DNA of 64,000 nt from Sinorhizobium sp. RAC02 (GTDB lineage Bacteria > Pseudomonadota > Alphaproteobacteria > Rhizobiales > Rhizobiaceae), in assembly GCF_001713395.1 (NCBI RefSeq), contig NZ_CP016450.1:2986001-3050000 (forward strand), given 5' to 3'. The position numbers and the translations under genes are program-made. The notes beneath the pieces are model-generated. The model worked only from the letters and a program-made list of their open reading frames with translations. It searched no databases and was not told the origin of the DNA. Positions within the stretch are counted from its first letter, which is position 1; every line of letters starts with the position of its first letter. Of this stretch, positions 48,811 through 57,930 are shown in pieces.

Positions 48811-49533
48811 TCAGCCGTCCTCGTAGATCCGCTGCCCGGTCTTCAGCGCCTCATCCAGCCGGCCGCCCTCGGGGAAGATCGACAGCGCCTCGGGCTTGTC
48901 GACGCCCGCCACCAGCCGGGGACAGGTCTGCGCTTGACCGAGCACCGTCGTCACGGGGATGACGCCCGCCCAGATGGGCAGCGCAAAATCCTCTTCGTCG
49001 TCGCCGACGCCCTTGGCGCGCACCTTGGCAGCCGCCTCGTCGATCGGCATGGCGATGATCGTCGTGGCCTTGGCCTCCTGGGTGGTGATGGGGCGGAGCA
49101 GCGCGCTGCGCTCGGGATAGAAGCGGTCGACGACGTCGCGCATCGCCTCGATCTTCTCCTCCGGGTCCTCGACGAGGCGGGCGGTGCCGAAACACATGGC
49201 GGAGCGGTAATTGGCCGAATGGTTGAAGCCGGAGCGCGCCAGCACCAGCCCGTCGAGATGGGCGACGGTGAGGCAGGCGGGCGTGCCGGTCTTGAGGTGG
49301 CGCAGCATGCGGCTCGCCGACGAGCCGTGCCAGTAGAGCGTGTCGCCCTTGCGCCAGAACAGCGTCGGCGTCGTATAGGGCTGGCCGTCGATGACATAGG
49401 CGACGTGACAGAGCATGGCCGCATCGAGAATGGCGTGCACGGCGGCGCGGTCGTAGCTGCCGCGTTCGTGCAGACGCTTGACGCGGTTGCGCGGGGTGAC
49501 GGGATAGGTGGCAGTCTCGGTCTCAGCGGTCAT
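48811..49533 (-). CDS. Pyridoxamine 5'-phosphate oxidase-fold (NimA-like) protein
   Basis: 240 aa. LHERGSYDRAAVHAILDAAMLCHVAYVIDGQPYTTPTLFW and LYWHGSSASRMLRH are the FMN-binding-fold motifs of the NimA/PPOX family. SGFNHSANYRSAMCFGTARLV follows. It is divergent from a MocR regulator, a very common pairing; it may act on a pyridoxal or nitro compound, unknown. Confidence 0.88.
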   Translation of the reverse strand: MTAETETATYPVTPRNRVKRLHERGSYDRAAVHAILDAAMLCHVAYVIDGQPYTTPTLFWRKGDTLYWHGSSASRMLRHLKTGTPACLTVAHLDGLVLARSGFNHSANYRSAMCFGTARLVEDPEEKIEAMRDVVDRFYPERSALLRPITTQEAKATTIIAMPIDEAAAKVRAKGVGDDEEDFALPIWAGVIPVTTVLGQAQTCPRLVAGVDKPEALSIFPEGGRLDEALKTGQRIYEDG

Positions 49534-49602
49534 GCATCTTGCCTTTCAGGAATGATGCCGCCATGGTGCGCCATGCCATTGGATCGAAAAAGTACCAATC
49601 CT

Positions 49603-51003
49603 ATGCAAAAAAATCAGGCCAATCTGCCGGACTGGTCGTCGCTCATTCCCGTCCTGCCGGCGACCGGAAAGCGCACACCCGCACTGTATCGCGAGCTGCG
49701 CCGGCTGATCGAGGCGGGTGCCATTCCGGCCGGCAGCAAGCTGCCGCCGTCGCGCGATCTGGCGCAGCGGCTGAAGACGGCGCGCGGCAGCGTCGTCGCC
49801 GCCTTCGAGACGCTGATCGCCGAAGGCTACGCCGTGGCGCGCACCGGTGCCGGCACCTTCGTCGCCGATCGGGTGCCGACGGTGAAGCCGGTGGTCGCCC
49901 TAGAAACAAAAAGCGCCGATCCGAAAATGCCGTTGCCCGGCACGCTCGGCGTCGCCATGGCGGATGCCCGCACGCTAAAAATCTTCCGCACGCTTCTGTC
50001 GCGCCATCTCACCCGCCCCGGCCCGGAGCACTTCTATTATGGCGATCCACGCGGCGGCGAAGCGTTGCGCCAAGCCGTCGCCGCCTATTTGCGGCAGGCA
50101 CGCGGCGTGCGCTGCGAGGCCCGCTCGATCGTCATCACCACCGGCACGCAGCAGGGCATCGACCTCGTCATCCGCGCCGCGCTCTCGCCGGGCGACCGGG
50201 TGATGATCGAGGACCCCTGCTATCCCAGCGCCCGGGCCGCCTTTGCCGGAAACGGGTTCGATCTCTCCGGCCTCGCCGTCGATGCGGAGGGCGCCGACAT
50301 CGCGCTTGCAGCCCCCGGCGCCCGCGCGGTCTATGTCACGCCGTCGCACCAGTTCCCGCTCGGCGTGACCATGAGCATGCGCCGCCGCCTTGCCCTCATC
50401 GACTGGGCACGCGAGACGGGTGGCTGGATCATCGAGGACGACTACGACAGCGAATTCCGCTATGCCGGCCCGCCGCTCGCCGCCATGCAGGGCATGGATG
50501 ACAGCGGCCGCGTGATCTATCTCGGCACTTTCTCCAAGGTGCTGTTTCCCGGCCTGCGCCTCGGCTACGCCGTCATCCCGGATCCGCTGCTCGACACCGT
50601 CATGACCCTGCGCAGCCGCACCGACCGCAGCCCGCCGACGCTGGCAGAAGCCGCCCTGACCGACCTCCTGCGCGAGGGCCATTTCGCCGCCCATCTTCGC
50701 CGCGCCCGGCGCCAGGCACAGGCGGCGCGCGATGCTCTGGTGACAGGGCTTTCGGCGGCAGAAAATCTCTCGCTCGACGTGCCGGACCAGGGCCTGCACC
50801 TCGTCGCCGGCCTGCCCGCGTCACTCATCGATACGGATGCGGTGGAGATCGCGCGTCATGCCGGGCTCGGCGTGCGGGCGCTTTCGTCCATGGCCGTCAC
50901 CAACCCGCCGAAGCAGGGCCTGGTCATCGGCTTTTCCGGCTTTGCGCCCGCGGTCCTGCACGCCGCCGCAACACGATTTGCAGCGGCGCTGTCGGGATTT
51001 TAG
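49603..51003 (+). CDS. MocR/PdxR-type regulator (GntR wHTH fused to aminotransferase)
   Basis: 466 aa from ATG 49603 (476 aa from ATG 49573). The GntR wHTH spans residues 20-90 with PALYRELRRLIEAGAIPAGS and KLPPSRDLAQRL. The fold-type I aminotransferase domain has IVITTGTQQGIDLVIRAALS, IEDDYDSEFRY and the PLP-binding Lys in GTFSKVLFPGLRLGY. It likely regulates the divergent PPOX-fold gene in response to PLP. Confidence 0.93.
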   Translation: MQKNQANLPDWSSLIPVLPATGKRTPALYRELRRLIEAGAIPAGSKLPPSRDLAQRLKTARGSVVAAFETLIAEGYAVARTGAGTFVADRVPTVKPVVALETKSADPKMPLPGTLGVAMADARTLKIFRTLLSRHLTRPGPEHFYYGDPRGGEALRQAVAAYLRQARGVRCEARSIVITTGTQQGIDLVIRAALSPGDRVMIEDPCYPSARAAFAGNGFDLSGLAVDAEGADIALAAPGARAVYVTPSHQFPLGVTMSMRRRLALIDWARETGGWIIEDDYDSEFRYAGPPLAAMQGMDDSGRVIYLGTFSKVLFPGLRLGYAVIPDPLLDTVMTLRSRTDRSPPTLAEAALTDLLREGHFAAHLRRARRQAQAARDALVTGLSAAENLSLDVPDQGLHLVAGLPASLIDTDAVEIARHAGLGVRALSSMAVTNPPKQGLVIGFSGFAPAVLHAAATRFAAALSGF

Positions 51004-51725
51004 GCGACGCGGCGGGCCTCGGCGGCGGTGATCGTCGCCACCCAGGCACGGGCGATCGCGAGGCCCGTGGCGTCGGCGCTGGGGCCGTTTTCGGCGGCAA
51101 GGGCCGCCCGTTTCGCAAGCCAGCCGGGCTGCAGCGTCTCGATCAGCTGCGGGAAGGTCTCCGCCCAGCCATCCACCACCGCGCGGCTCGCCTCGAAATG
51201 GAACTGCGTGCCGTAGACGGCGCGGCCGATGCGAAACGCCTGGTTTTCGGCAGCGCCATTGGTGGCAAGCCGCACCGCCCCTTCCGGCAGCGTAAACGTA
51301 TCGCTGTGCCACTGGAAGATCGGGAACGAACCGCTGGCAGCGGAGAGCACCGGATCGCCGGCCCCGTCTGCCGTCAGCGCCACGGTGCACCAGCCGAATT
51401 CCGGCGCCGCGCCGATGCGGTTCTCCGCCCCATAGGCCCGGGCAAGCAGCTGGCTGCCGAGACACACGCCGAGCACCGATTTTCCGGCGTCGCCGAAGCG
51501 GCGCATCAGGGCGGCGAGTGTCGGCAGATAGCCGTGCCGCTCGTCGTCGCGGGCATTCTGCGGGCCGCCCATGACGACGATGGCGTCGTGGCCGGTCTCG
51601 TCCGCGGGGATGGCGTCGCCGGCATGCGGCCGGCAGATGTCGATCTCGGCGCCTGCCTCCTTGAGCGCCACGCCGATCTGGCCCAGCAACGTCACCTTGT
51701 CGTTTTCCACCACCAACACCCGCAT
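51000..51725 (-). CDS. Class I glutamine amidotransferase-like protein
   Basis: 241 aa from ATG 51725. Catalytic Cys in VLGVCLGSQLLARAYGA, His and Glu in VYGTQFHFEAS. MGGPQNARDD is the oxyanion loop. GMP-synthase/GuaA-like GATase without synthetase partner; may hydrolyse gamma-glutamyl compounds. The stop overlaps the convergent MocR stop by 4 bp. Confidence 0.88.
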   Translation of the reverse strand: MRVLVVENDKVTLLGQIGVALKEAGAEIDICRPHAGDAIPADETGHDAIVVMGGPQNARDDERHGYLPTLAALMRRFGDAGKSVLGVCLGSQLLARAYGAENRIGAAPEFGWCTVALTADGAGDPVLSAASGSFPIFQWHSDTFTLPEGAVRLATNGAAENQAFRIGRAVYGTQFHFEASRAVVDGWAETFPQLIETLQPGWLAKRAALAAENGPSADATGLAIARAWVATITAAEARRVA

Positions 51726-51802
51726 GCGATACTCCTGCTCATCGATATCGCGCGAGACAATCATGCCCTTGTGCTTCGTTCAAGGACTTCGAACAGAAAG
51801 AA

Positions 51803-51822
51803 CCCGGCTCTTTCGAGCCGGG
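51803..51822 (-). terminator. Terminator for the small exported-protein gene
   Basis: Minus-strand stem CCCGGCTC / GAGCCGGG with GAAA loop followed by TTCTTTCTGTTC. It fixes the 3' boundary of the leftward unit starting at 52028. Confidence 0.8.
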
Positions 51823-51855
51823 CGAGGCGGGGAGGATCGGCGAAGGGGAAAATCG

Positions 51856-52028
51856 GCGGCAGATGCGGATCTTCTTGACGAAGACATTGCCGTAGCGATC
51901 GCAGGGTTTTACCGGCTTGAGGAGCAATCGTGCTCGTAGCCATAGCTGTAATAACCGGCCTGCGAGGGCGCTGCGAAGGACACGGCTGCAACGACGGCGA
52001 CGGTGGCGGAAAGGATGAACTTGCGCAT
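51856..52028 (-). pseudogene. Small exported-protein gene with an apparent frameshift
   Basis: ATG 52028 gives MRKFILSATVAVVAAVSFAA, PSQAGYYSYGYEHDCSSSR, then stop at 51909 (39 aa: signal peptide plus 15 residues). In the -1 frame, starting at 51918, sequence KPVK plus PCDRYGNVFVKKIRICR continues, which looks like the conserved C-terminus of small rhizobial secreted proteins (Y/H-D/R-x-GNV..KK.R.CR). A one-base change near 51916-51922 would join them. Either gene decay or a base-call error. Confidence 0.5.
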
Positions 52029-52136
52029 GGGGTCTCTCCTGATCTCTGGTTGGGGATGAGCCTCTCTCATCCAGTGACCGGACTGTCCCATATCGCCCCG
52101 CCCCGCGCTGTTCCGGATGGAACAGGACAAAAAGCC

Positions 52137-52565
52137 CTACGGATAAATCACACCCTTGCGCAGGATGACATTGGCATAGAGCCGCGGCTCGCCGGTCTGC
52201 ACCAGCGTGTGGGCGGCGCGGACGCGATTGTAAAAATCGGCGCCGACGAGGGGCACGACCGTGCGGGCCGGTTCGTGGCCTGCGCAGCAGGCGATGATCT
52301 CGTGGTGCACCGGCTCCAGCGTGTCGCGCTCCTGGCGGAAGGTCGAGCGGAAGATCGCGTCCTCGACGAAATCGTCGATCGGCATCACCGAGAGCACGGC
52401 GTTGAGCGCCGGGATGAGCGGCACGCCATCGAGGCGGATCAGCCGGCGGGCATGTTCGACGCCCGGATAGTTGCCATCGACGATGGCGATCTCGTCGCCG
52501 TGGCCCATGGCGCGCAGCGTGGCGAGCAATTCCGGGCTCAGGATGGGGTCGATACCTTTCAGCAT
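52137..52565 (-). CDS. fucU: RbsD/FucU-family sugar mutarotase
   Basis: 142 aa. MLKGIDPILSPELLATLRAMGHGDEIAIVDGNYP with the HGD motif and C-terminal YANVILRKGVIYP match FucU more than RbsD. It interconverts sugar anomers, helping uptake of monosaccharides. Its ATG abuts the frcR stop, so it is co-expressed with frcR beside the frc operon. Confidence 0.87.
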   Translation of the reverse strand: MLKGIDPILSPELLATLRAMGHGDEIAIVDGNYPGVEHARRLIRLDGVPLIPALNAVLSVMPIDDFVEDAIFRSTFRQERDTLEPVHHEIIACCAGHEPARTVVPLVGADFYNRVRAAHTLVQTGEPRLYANVILRKGVIYP

Positions 52566-53795
52566 TCAGGCAAGCTCCTTGAAGAGGACATTGTGGTCGG
52601 GAAGATACCGCGAGAACAGCGGCAGGCTGGCGCCGCCGACCGAGCGGGCGTGGCTGCCGACGGCGCCTTCGACGATCTCGGGCAAGGTCACGCCCTGGAG
52701 GTCGAGCCGGGCGACGGCGGCCTTCGTCGCGACCACGACCCGTTCGCGCACCCAGGCCGGAAAACCGCCATCGATGACGACGGCGGAAAAGTCGATGACC
52801 GAGGCGGAGGCGACGACCGCCTGGGCAAGCGCTGCCGCCATGTCGTCGATCCAGATTTCCAGCGGGGGGCCGAAATCGATCCAGCCATCCGGCGAATACC
52901 ACAGCGGCTTCGGGTCGATGCCATGTTCGCGCAGAAGATTTTCGAGGCGGTAGATCGAGGCGATCTTCAGGAGCTGCACCGTCTCGCCGTCGCGACCCTG
53001 CACGGGCAGCGGGCCGATGGCGCCGGCCGTGCCGGTGCGGCCGGTAAACAGCGCGGAATTCAGCACCACGCCGCCACCGATGAAGGAGCCGATGAACAGA
53101 TAGAGAAAGTCCGGATATTGCGGGCCGAGGCCGAAGACGAGTTCGGCGGCGCAGGCGCTGGTCGCGTCGTTCTGCAGCGCGACCGGATAGGGCACGCGCC
53201 TCGCGATCTCCGCTTCCAGATCGACGCCCCGCCACTGGTCCATGTCGGCCTGCGGCGCCCCCACCTCGCCCGCCCAGCTCCACAGCTCGAAGGGGGCTGC
53301 AACGCCGAAGCCGGCGATGCGGGCGCGTTCCTCCGGCGTGATCGCCGCGTCCAGTTCGGCAAGCCCCTCCTCGACGAAGGCGAGCAGCGGGCCAGGCATC
53401 GGATAGGCATGGGTGCGGCGGACCTGCCGGCGAATGCCGCCGACGAAGTCCATGAGCACGATGTCGGCGCTGCGGCGGCCGATCTTCAGGCCGAAGGAAT
53501 AGACGGCATCGGGATTGAGCCGCATCGGCACGGAGGGCTGGCCGACCTTGCCGCGCATCGGCTCGCCGCGCATCAACAGGCCCTCGGCCTCCAGCACGCG
53601 CATGATGACGGTGACGGTCTGGGCGGACAGGCCGCTGCGCCGGGCGATATCGGCCTTCGACAGGCTGCCGTGCCGACGCACCAGCGACATGACCAGCCGC
53701 TCGTTATAGGCGCGCACGCGCACCTGGTTGGCGCCCCCGCTCGGGTCGAGGATTTCGGCCGGCGCGGCGGGTGCCGTCGCGGCATGTTTGCTCAT
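52566..53795 (-). CDS. frcR: ROK-family regulator of the frc operon
   Basis: 409 aa. The N-terminal wHTH is LSKADIARRSGLSAQTVTVIMRVLEAEGLL. The ROK domain has GFGVAAPFE, QNDATSACAAELVFG and FIGSFIGGGVVLNSALFTG. Divergent from frcB with an AT-rich palindrome between them. In S. meliloti the gene next to frcBCAK is a ROK-type frcR, which supports the name. Confidence 0.85.
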   Translation of the reverse strand: MSKHAATAPAAPAEILDPSGGANQVRVRAYNERLVMSLVRRHGSLSKADIARRSGLSAQTVTVIMRVLEAEGLLMRGEPMRGKVGQPSVPMRLNPDAVYSFGLKIGRRSADIVLMDFVGGIRRQVRRTHAYPMPGPLLAFVEEGLAELDAAITPEERARIAGFGVAAPFELWSWAGEVGAPQADMDQWRGVDLEAEIARRVPYPVALQNDATSACAAELVFGLGPQYPDFLYLFIGSFIGGGVVLNSALFTGRTGTAGAIGPLPVQGRDGETVQLLKIASIYRLENLLREHGIDPKPLWYSPDGWIDFGPPLEIWIDDMAAALAQAVVASASVIDFSAVVIDGGFPAWVRERVVVATKAAVARLDLQGVTLPEIVEGAVGSHARSVGGASLPLFSRYLPDHNVLFKELA

Positions 53796-53921
53796 CGTCT
53801 CCTCCCGTGCCGGTCACGACGCGGCGCGCCCTTTCCGGTCCTCTTATCGGCTGCGGTTCCGCTCTTCCATCGGAAACGATGCAGCCGGGGCTTTCACCCA
53901 TTCTTTCCACCAGCATGCCAC

Positions 53922-53945
53922 ATCGAATTAATAATTCAATTCGAT
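53922..53945. promoter_or_regulatory. Probable FrcR operator upstream of frcB
   Basis: ATCGAATT-N8-AATTCGAT is a perfect dyad with 8-bp arms, about 140 bp upstream of frcB and 127 bp from frcR. It is embedded in AT-rich sequence. TTGACA at 53953-53958 could be a -35 element of the frcB promoter. Confidence 0.7.
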
Positions 53946-54084
53946 TTATTTATTGACAGGCATTTCTTTTGGTGGTCTTTTCACCCCCGGAAACACGGAA
54001 GGCCGGCGGAGGAGCCCCTGGCCCGTGTGACCGGATGGCCCGGACAAGGGCGCATCCCGTTTCGTCCTTGGGAGGATTGATGAT

Positions 54085-55110
54085 ATGAAGAAGACGATCG
54101 TTTCCGCCGCTCTCGGCGCACTTGCGCTCGGCGTTGCCTTTTCGTCGCCGGCCGCTGCCGCCGACACCACCGCCTGCCTGATCACCAAGACCGACACCAA
54201 CCCCTTCTTCGTCAAGATGAAGGAAGGCGCGACCGCCAAGGCCACCGAACTCGGCGTAACCTTGAAGGCCTATGCCGGCAAGGTCGACGGTGACTCGGAA
54301 AGCCAGGTCGCCGCGATCGAGACCTGCATTGCCGACGGCGCGAAGGGCATCCTGATTGCCGCTTCCGACACCAAGGGCATCGTTCCCTCGGTTCAGAAGG
54401 CGCGTGACGCCGGCCTGCTCGTCATCGCACTCGACACGCCGCTGGAGCCGCTCGACAGCGCCGACATGACCTTTGCCACCGACAACCTGCTCGCCGGCGA
54501 ACTGATCGGCAAGTGGGCCGCCGCCACCCTCGGCGACGCTGCCAAGGATGCCAAGATCGCCTTCCTGAACCTGACGCCCTCCCAGCCGTCGGTCGACGTG
54601 CTGCGCAACCAGGGCTTCATGAAGGGTTTTGGCATCGACGTTAAGGACATCACCAAGATCGGTGATGAGGACGATGCGCGCATCGTCGGCCATGACGTGA
54701 CCAACGGCAACGAGGAAGGCGGCCGCACCGCCATGGAAAACCTCCTGCAGAAGGACCCGTCGATCAACGTGGTGCACACCATCAACGAACCGGCTGCCGC
54801 CGGCGCCTATGAAGCGCTGAAGGCTGTCGGCAAGGAAGGCGATGTGCTGATCGTGTCCGTCGACGGCGGTTGCCCGGGCGTGCAGAACGTCGCAGACGGC
54901 GTCATCGGCGCGACCTCGCAGCAGTACCCGCTGATGATGGCGGCGCTCGGCGTCGAGGCCATCAAGAAGTTCGCCGATACCGGTGAAAAGCCGAAGGCAA
55001 CCGAAGGCAAGGACTTCTTCGACACGGGCGTCACGCTCGTAACCGACAAGCCGGCAGCCGGCGTCGAGTCCATCGACACCAAGGCCGGCAAGGACAAGTG
55101 CTGGGGCTGA
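54085..55110 (+). CDS. frcB: Fructose ABC transporter, periplasmic binding protein
   Basis: 341 aa from ATG 54085 (GGGAGGA upstream). A signal peptide spans residues 1-26 ending SPAAAA, then a type I periplasmic sugar-binding fold ([41 protein letters not shown]). It closely resembles S. meliloti FrcB, which binds fructose, ribose and mannose. First gene of frcBCAK; a strong hairpin after the stop probably stabilises the frcB message. Confidence 0.92.
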   Translation: MKKTIVSAALGALALGVAFSSPAAAADTTACLITKTDTNPFFVKMKEGATAKATELGVTLKAYAGKVDGDSESQVAAIETCIADGAKGILIAASDTKGIVPSVQKARDAGLLVIALDTPLEPLDSADMTFATDNLLAGELIGKWAAATLGDAAKDAKIAFLNLTPSQPSVDVLRNQGFMKGFGIDVKDITKIGDEDDARIVGHDVTNGNEEGGRTAMENLLQKDPSINVVHTINEPAAAGAYEALKAVGKEGDVLIVSVDGGCPGVQNVADGVIGATSQQYPLMMAALGVEAIKKFADTGEKPKATEGKDFFDTGVTLVTDKPAAGVESIDTKAGKDKCWG

Positions 55111-55121
55111 TGCCCTGCCAG

Positions 55122-55146
55122 GCCGGCCCGGTTTGACCGGGCCGGC
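55122..55146 (+). other. frcB-frcC intergenic hairpin
   Basis: Perfect 11-bp stem GCCGGCCCGGT / ACCGGGCCGGC, TTG loop, no T-run. Typical of segments that keep binding-protein mRNA more abundant than the membrane-component mRNA. Confidence 0.75.
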
Positions 55147-55371
55147 ATTCCGCTACGGACGGATGGGCGCGCGACGACGCACCCGCTTTGACAATCGCGA
55201 ACAGACGTGGGCACCTTTCTTCTGACGAGCGGCGGCGAAAGCCGAGACCGTTCGCAAGAGGCCGCCCGAAGAAGGCGGCAGGTGCGCGAAAGCGTCTGCA
55301 CCGATGCGTCCGTGCACCATTTCATCCGGGGGAGCCGCGACGGTCGGCACCGGAAGGGGAGGAACAGCATC

Positions 55372-56472
55372 ATGACTGAGACAACGACGGGCACGCAGCC
55401 CTTGCAGGGCTCACAACCCTCACAGGAATTCGAGAAGGTGCTGACCGGCAGCGCAACGCAGGTCGCATCCTTCGATACGCATGACAAGACGCCCATCCAG
55501 AAGTTCCAGCACTTCCTGCACGGCAGTCCCTCTGCCGTGCCGCTCATCGTGCTCGTGCTGTCGGTGGCGATCTTCGGCATCGTCCTCGGCGGAAAGTTCT
55601 TCTCCGCCTTCACGCTGACGCTCATCCTGCAACAGGTGGCGATCGTCGGCATTGTCGGCGCGGCACAGACGCTGGTCATCATGACGGCCGGCATCGACCT
55701 GTCGGTCGGCGCCATCATGGTGCTCTCGTCCGTCGTGATGGGCCAGTTCACCTTCCGCTACGGCCTGCCGCCGGCGCTTGCCGTGCTGTGCGGCCTCGCC
55801 TGCGGTGCGATCTGCGGCTACATCAACGGCCTGCTCGTCGCCCGCATGAAACTGCCACCCTTCATCGTCACGCTCGGCATGTGGCAGATCATTCTCGCCT
55901 CGAACTTCCTCTATTCGGCCAACGAGACGATCCGTTCGCAGGATATTTCGACGCAAGCGCCCATCCTGCAATTCTTCGGCAACAACCTCAAACTTGGCAG
56001 CGCGGTCTTCACCTACGGCGTCATCGCCATGGTGCTGCTGGTCGCGCTGCTCTGGTACGTGCTGAACCACACCGCCTGGGGTCGCCATGTCTATGCGGTC
56101 GGCGACGACCCGGACGCGGCGGAGCTTGCCGGCGTCAACGTCAAGCGCATGCTGGTCTCGGTCTATACGCTGTCCGGCCTCATCTGCGCGCTGGCCGGCT
56201 GGGCGCTCATCGGCCGCATCGGCTCGGTTTCCCCGACCGCCGGCCAGTTCGCCAACATCGAATCGATCACCGCCGTGGTGATCGGCGGCATCTCGCTGTT
56301 CGGCGGACGCGGCTCGATCCTCGGCATGATCTTCGGCGCACTCATCGTTGGCGTCTTCTCGCTCGGCCTGCGCCTCATCGGCACGGACCCGCAATGGACC
56401 TATCTCCTGATCGGCGTCCTCATCATCTCGGCAGTCGCAATCGACCAGTGGATCAGAAAGGTAGCAGGCTGA
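55372..56472 (+). CDS. frcC: Fructose ABC transporter permease
   Basis: 366 aa from ATG 55372 (GGGGAGGAACAGC upstream); the 261-bp gap holds the hairpin. About ten membrane segments. TLVIMTAGIDLSVGAIMVLSS and the EAA-like loop GRHVYAVGDDPDAAELAGVNV are the BPD_transp_2 (RbsC-like) marks. The long cytosolic N-terminus (residues 1-50) fits FrcC. Confidence 0.93.
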   Translation: MTETTTGTQPLQGSQPSQEFEKVLTGSATQVASFDTHDKTPIQKFQHFLHGSPSAVPLIVLVLSVAIFGIVLGGKFFSAFTLTLILQQVAIVGIVGAAQTLVIMTAGIDLSVGAIMVLSSVVMGQFTFRYGLPPALAVLCGLACGAICGYINGLLVARMKLPPFIVTLGMWQIILASNFLYSANETIRSQDISTQAPILQFFGNNLKLGSAVFTYGVIAMVLLVALLWYVLNHTAWGRHVYAVGDDPDAAELAGVNVKRMLVSVYTLSGLICALAGWALIGRIGSVSPTAGQFANIESITAVVIGGISLFGGRGSILGMIFGALIVGVFSLGLRLIGTDPQWTYLLIGVLIISAVAIDQWIRKVAG

Positions 56473-57251
56473 TGGCTCTCGAACCCATTCTCACCGCCCG
56501 CGGTCTCGTAAAACGCTATGGCCGCGTCACCGCCCTCGACCACGCCGACTTCGACCTCTATCCCGGCGAAATCCTCGCCGTGATCGGCGACAATGGTGCT
56601 GGCAAATCCTCGATGATCAAGGCGATCTCGGGCGCCATCACGCCGGACGAAGGCGAAATCCGCCTGCAGGGCGAGGTGATCAACTTCCGCTCGCCGATCG
56701 AGGCCCGCAAGGCCGGCATCGAGACGGTCTACCAGAACCTCGCGCTCTCGCCGGCGCTGTCGATTGCCGACAACATGTTCCTCGGCCGCGAGATCCGCAA
56801 ACCCGGCATCATGGGCAATCTGTTCCGCACGCTCGATCGGGGCGCGATGGAAAAGTTCGCCCGCGACAAGCTCTCCGAACTCGGCCTGATGACGATCCAG
56901 AACATCAACCAGGCGGTGGAGACGCTGTCGGGTGGCCAGCGCCAGGGCGTGGCCGTGGCCCGCGCTGCGGCCTTCGGGTCGAAGGTCATCATCCTCGACG
57001 AGCCGACGGCGGCGCTTGGCGTCAAAGAGAGCCGGCGCGTGCTGGAACTCATCCTCGATGTGCGCCGGCGCGGCATTCCTATCGTGCTCATCTCGCACAA
57101 CATGCCGCATGTCTTCGAGGTGGCCGACCGCATCCACATCCACAGGCTCGGCCGTCGGTTGACCGTCATCAATCCGAAGGACTACACCATGTCAGACGCC
57201 GTCGCCTTCATGACCGGCGCCAAGGTACCTGCGGAGGCCATTGCGGCATGA
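56472..57251 (+). CDS. frcA: Fructose ABC transporter ATPase
   Basis: 259 aa. The ATG overlaps the frcC stop by 1 bp (TGATG). Walker A is GDNGAGKSS, the signature VETLSGGQRQGVAVARA and Walker B VIILDEPTAAL; H-loop in LISHNMPH. Unlike most sugar importer ATPases (RbsA), it has one rather than two nucleotide domains, as in FrcA. Confidence 0.94.
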   Translation: MALEPILTARGLVKRYGRVTALDHADFDLYPGEILAVIGDNGAGKSSMIKAISGAITPDEGEIRLQGEVINFRSPIEARKAGIETVYQNLALSPALSIADNMFLGREIRKPGIMGNLFRTLDRGAMEKFARDKLSELGLMTIQNINQAVETLSGGQRQGVAVARAAAFGSKVIILDEPTAALGVKESRRVLELILDVRRRGIPIVLISHNMPHVFEVADRIHIHRLGRRLTVINPKDYTMSDAVAFMTGAKVPAEAIAA

Positions 57252-57871
57252 TATCGCCGACCACGATCGTCGATGCACTCCAACGGCGCGCGGGGGACGC
57301 GCGCCGCTTCCTCGTCGGCCTTGCCGGACCGCCGGCTGCCGGCAAGTCGACCTTGGCCGAAGCGTTGCGCGACGGGCTCGTTGCCCGGGGCGAGAGCGCC
57401 GAAATCCTGCCGATGGACGGCTTCCACATGGACAACGGCATTCTCGCCGAGCGCGGATTGCTGCAGCGCAAGGGCGTGCCGGAGTCTTTTGACGGGCGCG
57501 GTTTCGTCGATATCGTGCAGGCCCTGAAACAGGCTGACGGCGAAGTGCTGGTGCCGGTGTTCGACCGGTCGCGCGAGCTTGCCATCAATGCCGCCCGCGC
57601 CATTCCGGTCGAAACACGCTTCATCCTTGCCGAAGGCAACTACCTGCTCTTCAAGGATGCGCCCTGGGACAGGCTGGACGGCGTGTTCGATTTCACCATC
57701 TTCGTCGGCCCACCCTACCCCGTGTTGGAGGAGCGGCTGCGTCAGCGCTGGATGGGCTATGCGCTGCCGGAGGACCAGATCGGCTGGAAGCTCTACGGCA
57801 ATGATCTGCCGAACGGAAAGCGCATCCTGGAAAACTCCCGGCCCGCGGATCTGCATATCGACATGTTCTGA
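57248..57871 (+). CDS. frcK: Frc operon kinase (P-loop, uridine-kinase-like)
   Basis: 207 aa, ATG overlapping the frcA stop by 4 bp. Walker [13 protein letters not shown], then MDGFHMDN and an Arg-rich region ([11 protein letters not shown]). Uridine/pantothenate-kinase-type fold, like S. meliloti FrcK of the frc operon. It likely phosphorylates the imported sugar; exact product unproven. Confidence 0.88.
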   Translation: MISPTTIVDALQRRAGDARRFLVGLAGPPAAGKSTLAEALRDGLVARGESAEILPMDGFHMDNGILAERGLLQRKGVPESFDGRGFVDIVQALKQADGEVLVPVFDRSRELAINAARAIPVETRFILAEGNYLLFKDAPWDRLDGVFDFTIFVGPPYPVLEERLRQRWMGYALPEDQIGWKLYGNDLPNGKRILENSRPADLHIDMF

Positions 57872-57930
57872 GGCGATTGTCGTCACGGCCCATGGATGCT
57901 ATCGCAGCGCCAAACACGGGAGCGACGCCG

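Noticed and set aside
51930..54080. 716-aa plus-strand frame opposite fucU and frcR
   Set aside because: Antisense shadow; the minus-strand genes have clear domains and starts.
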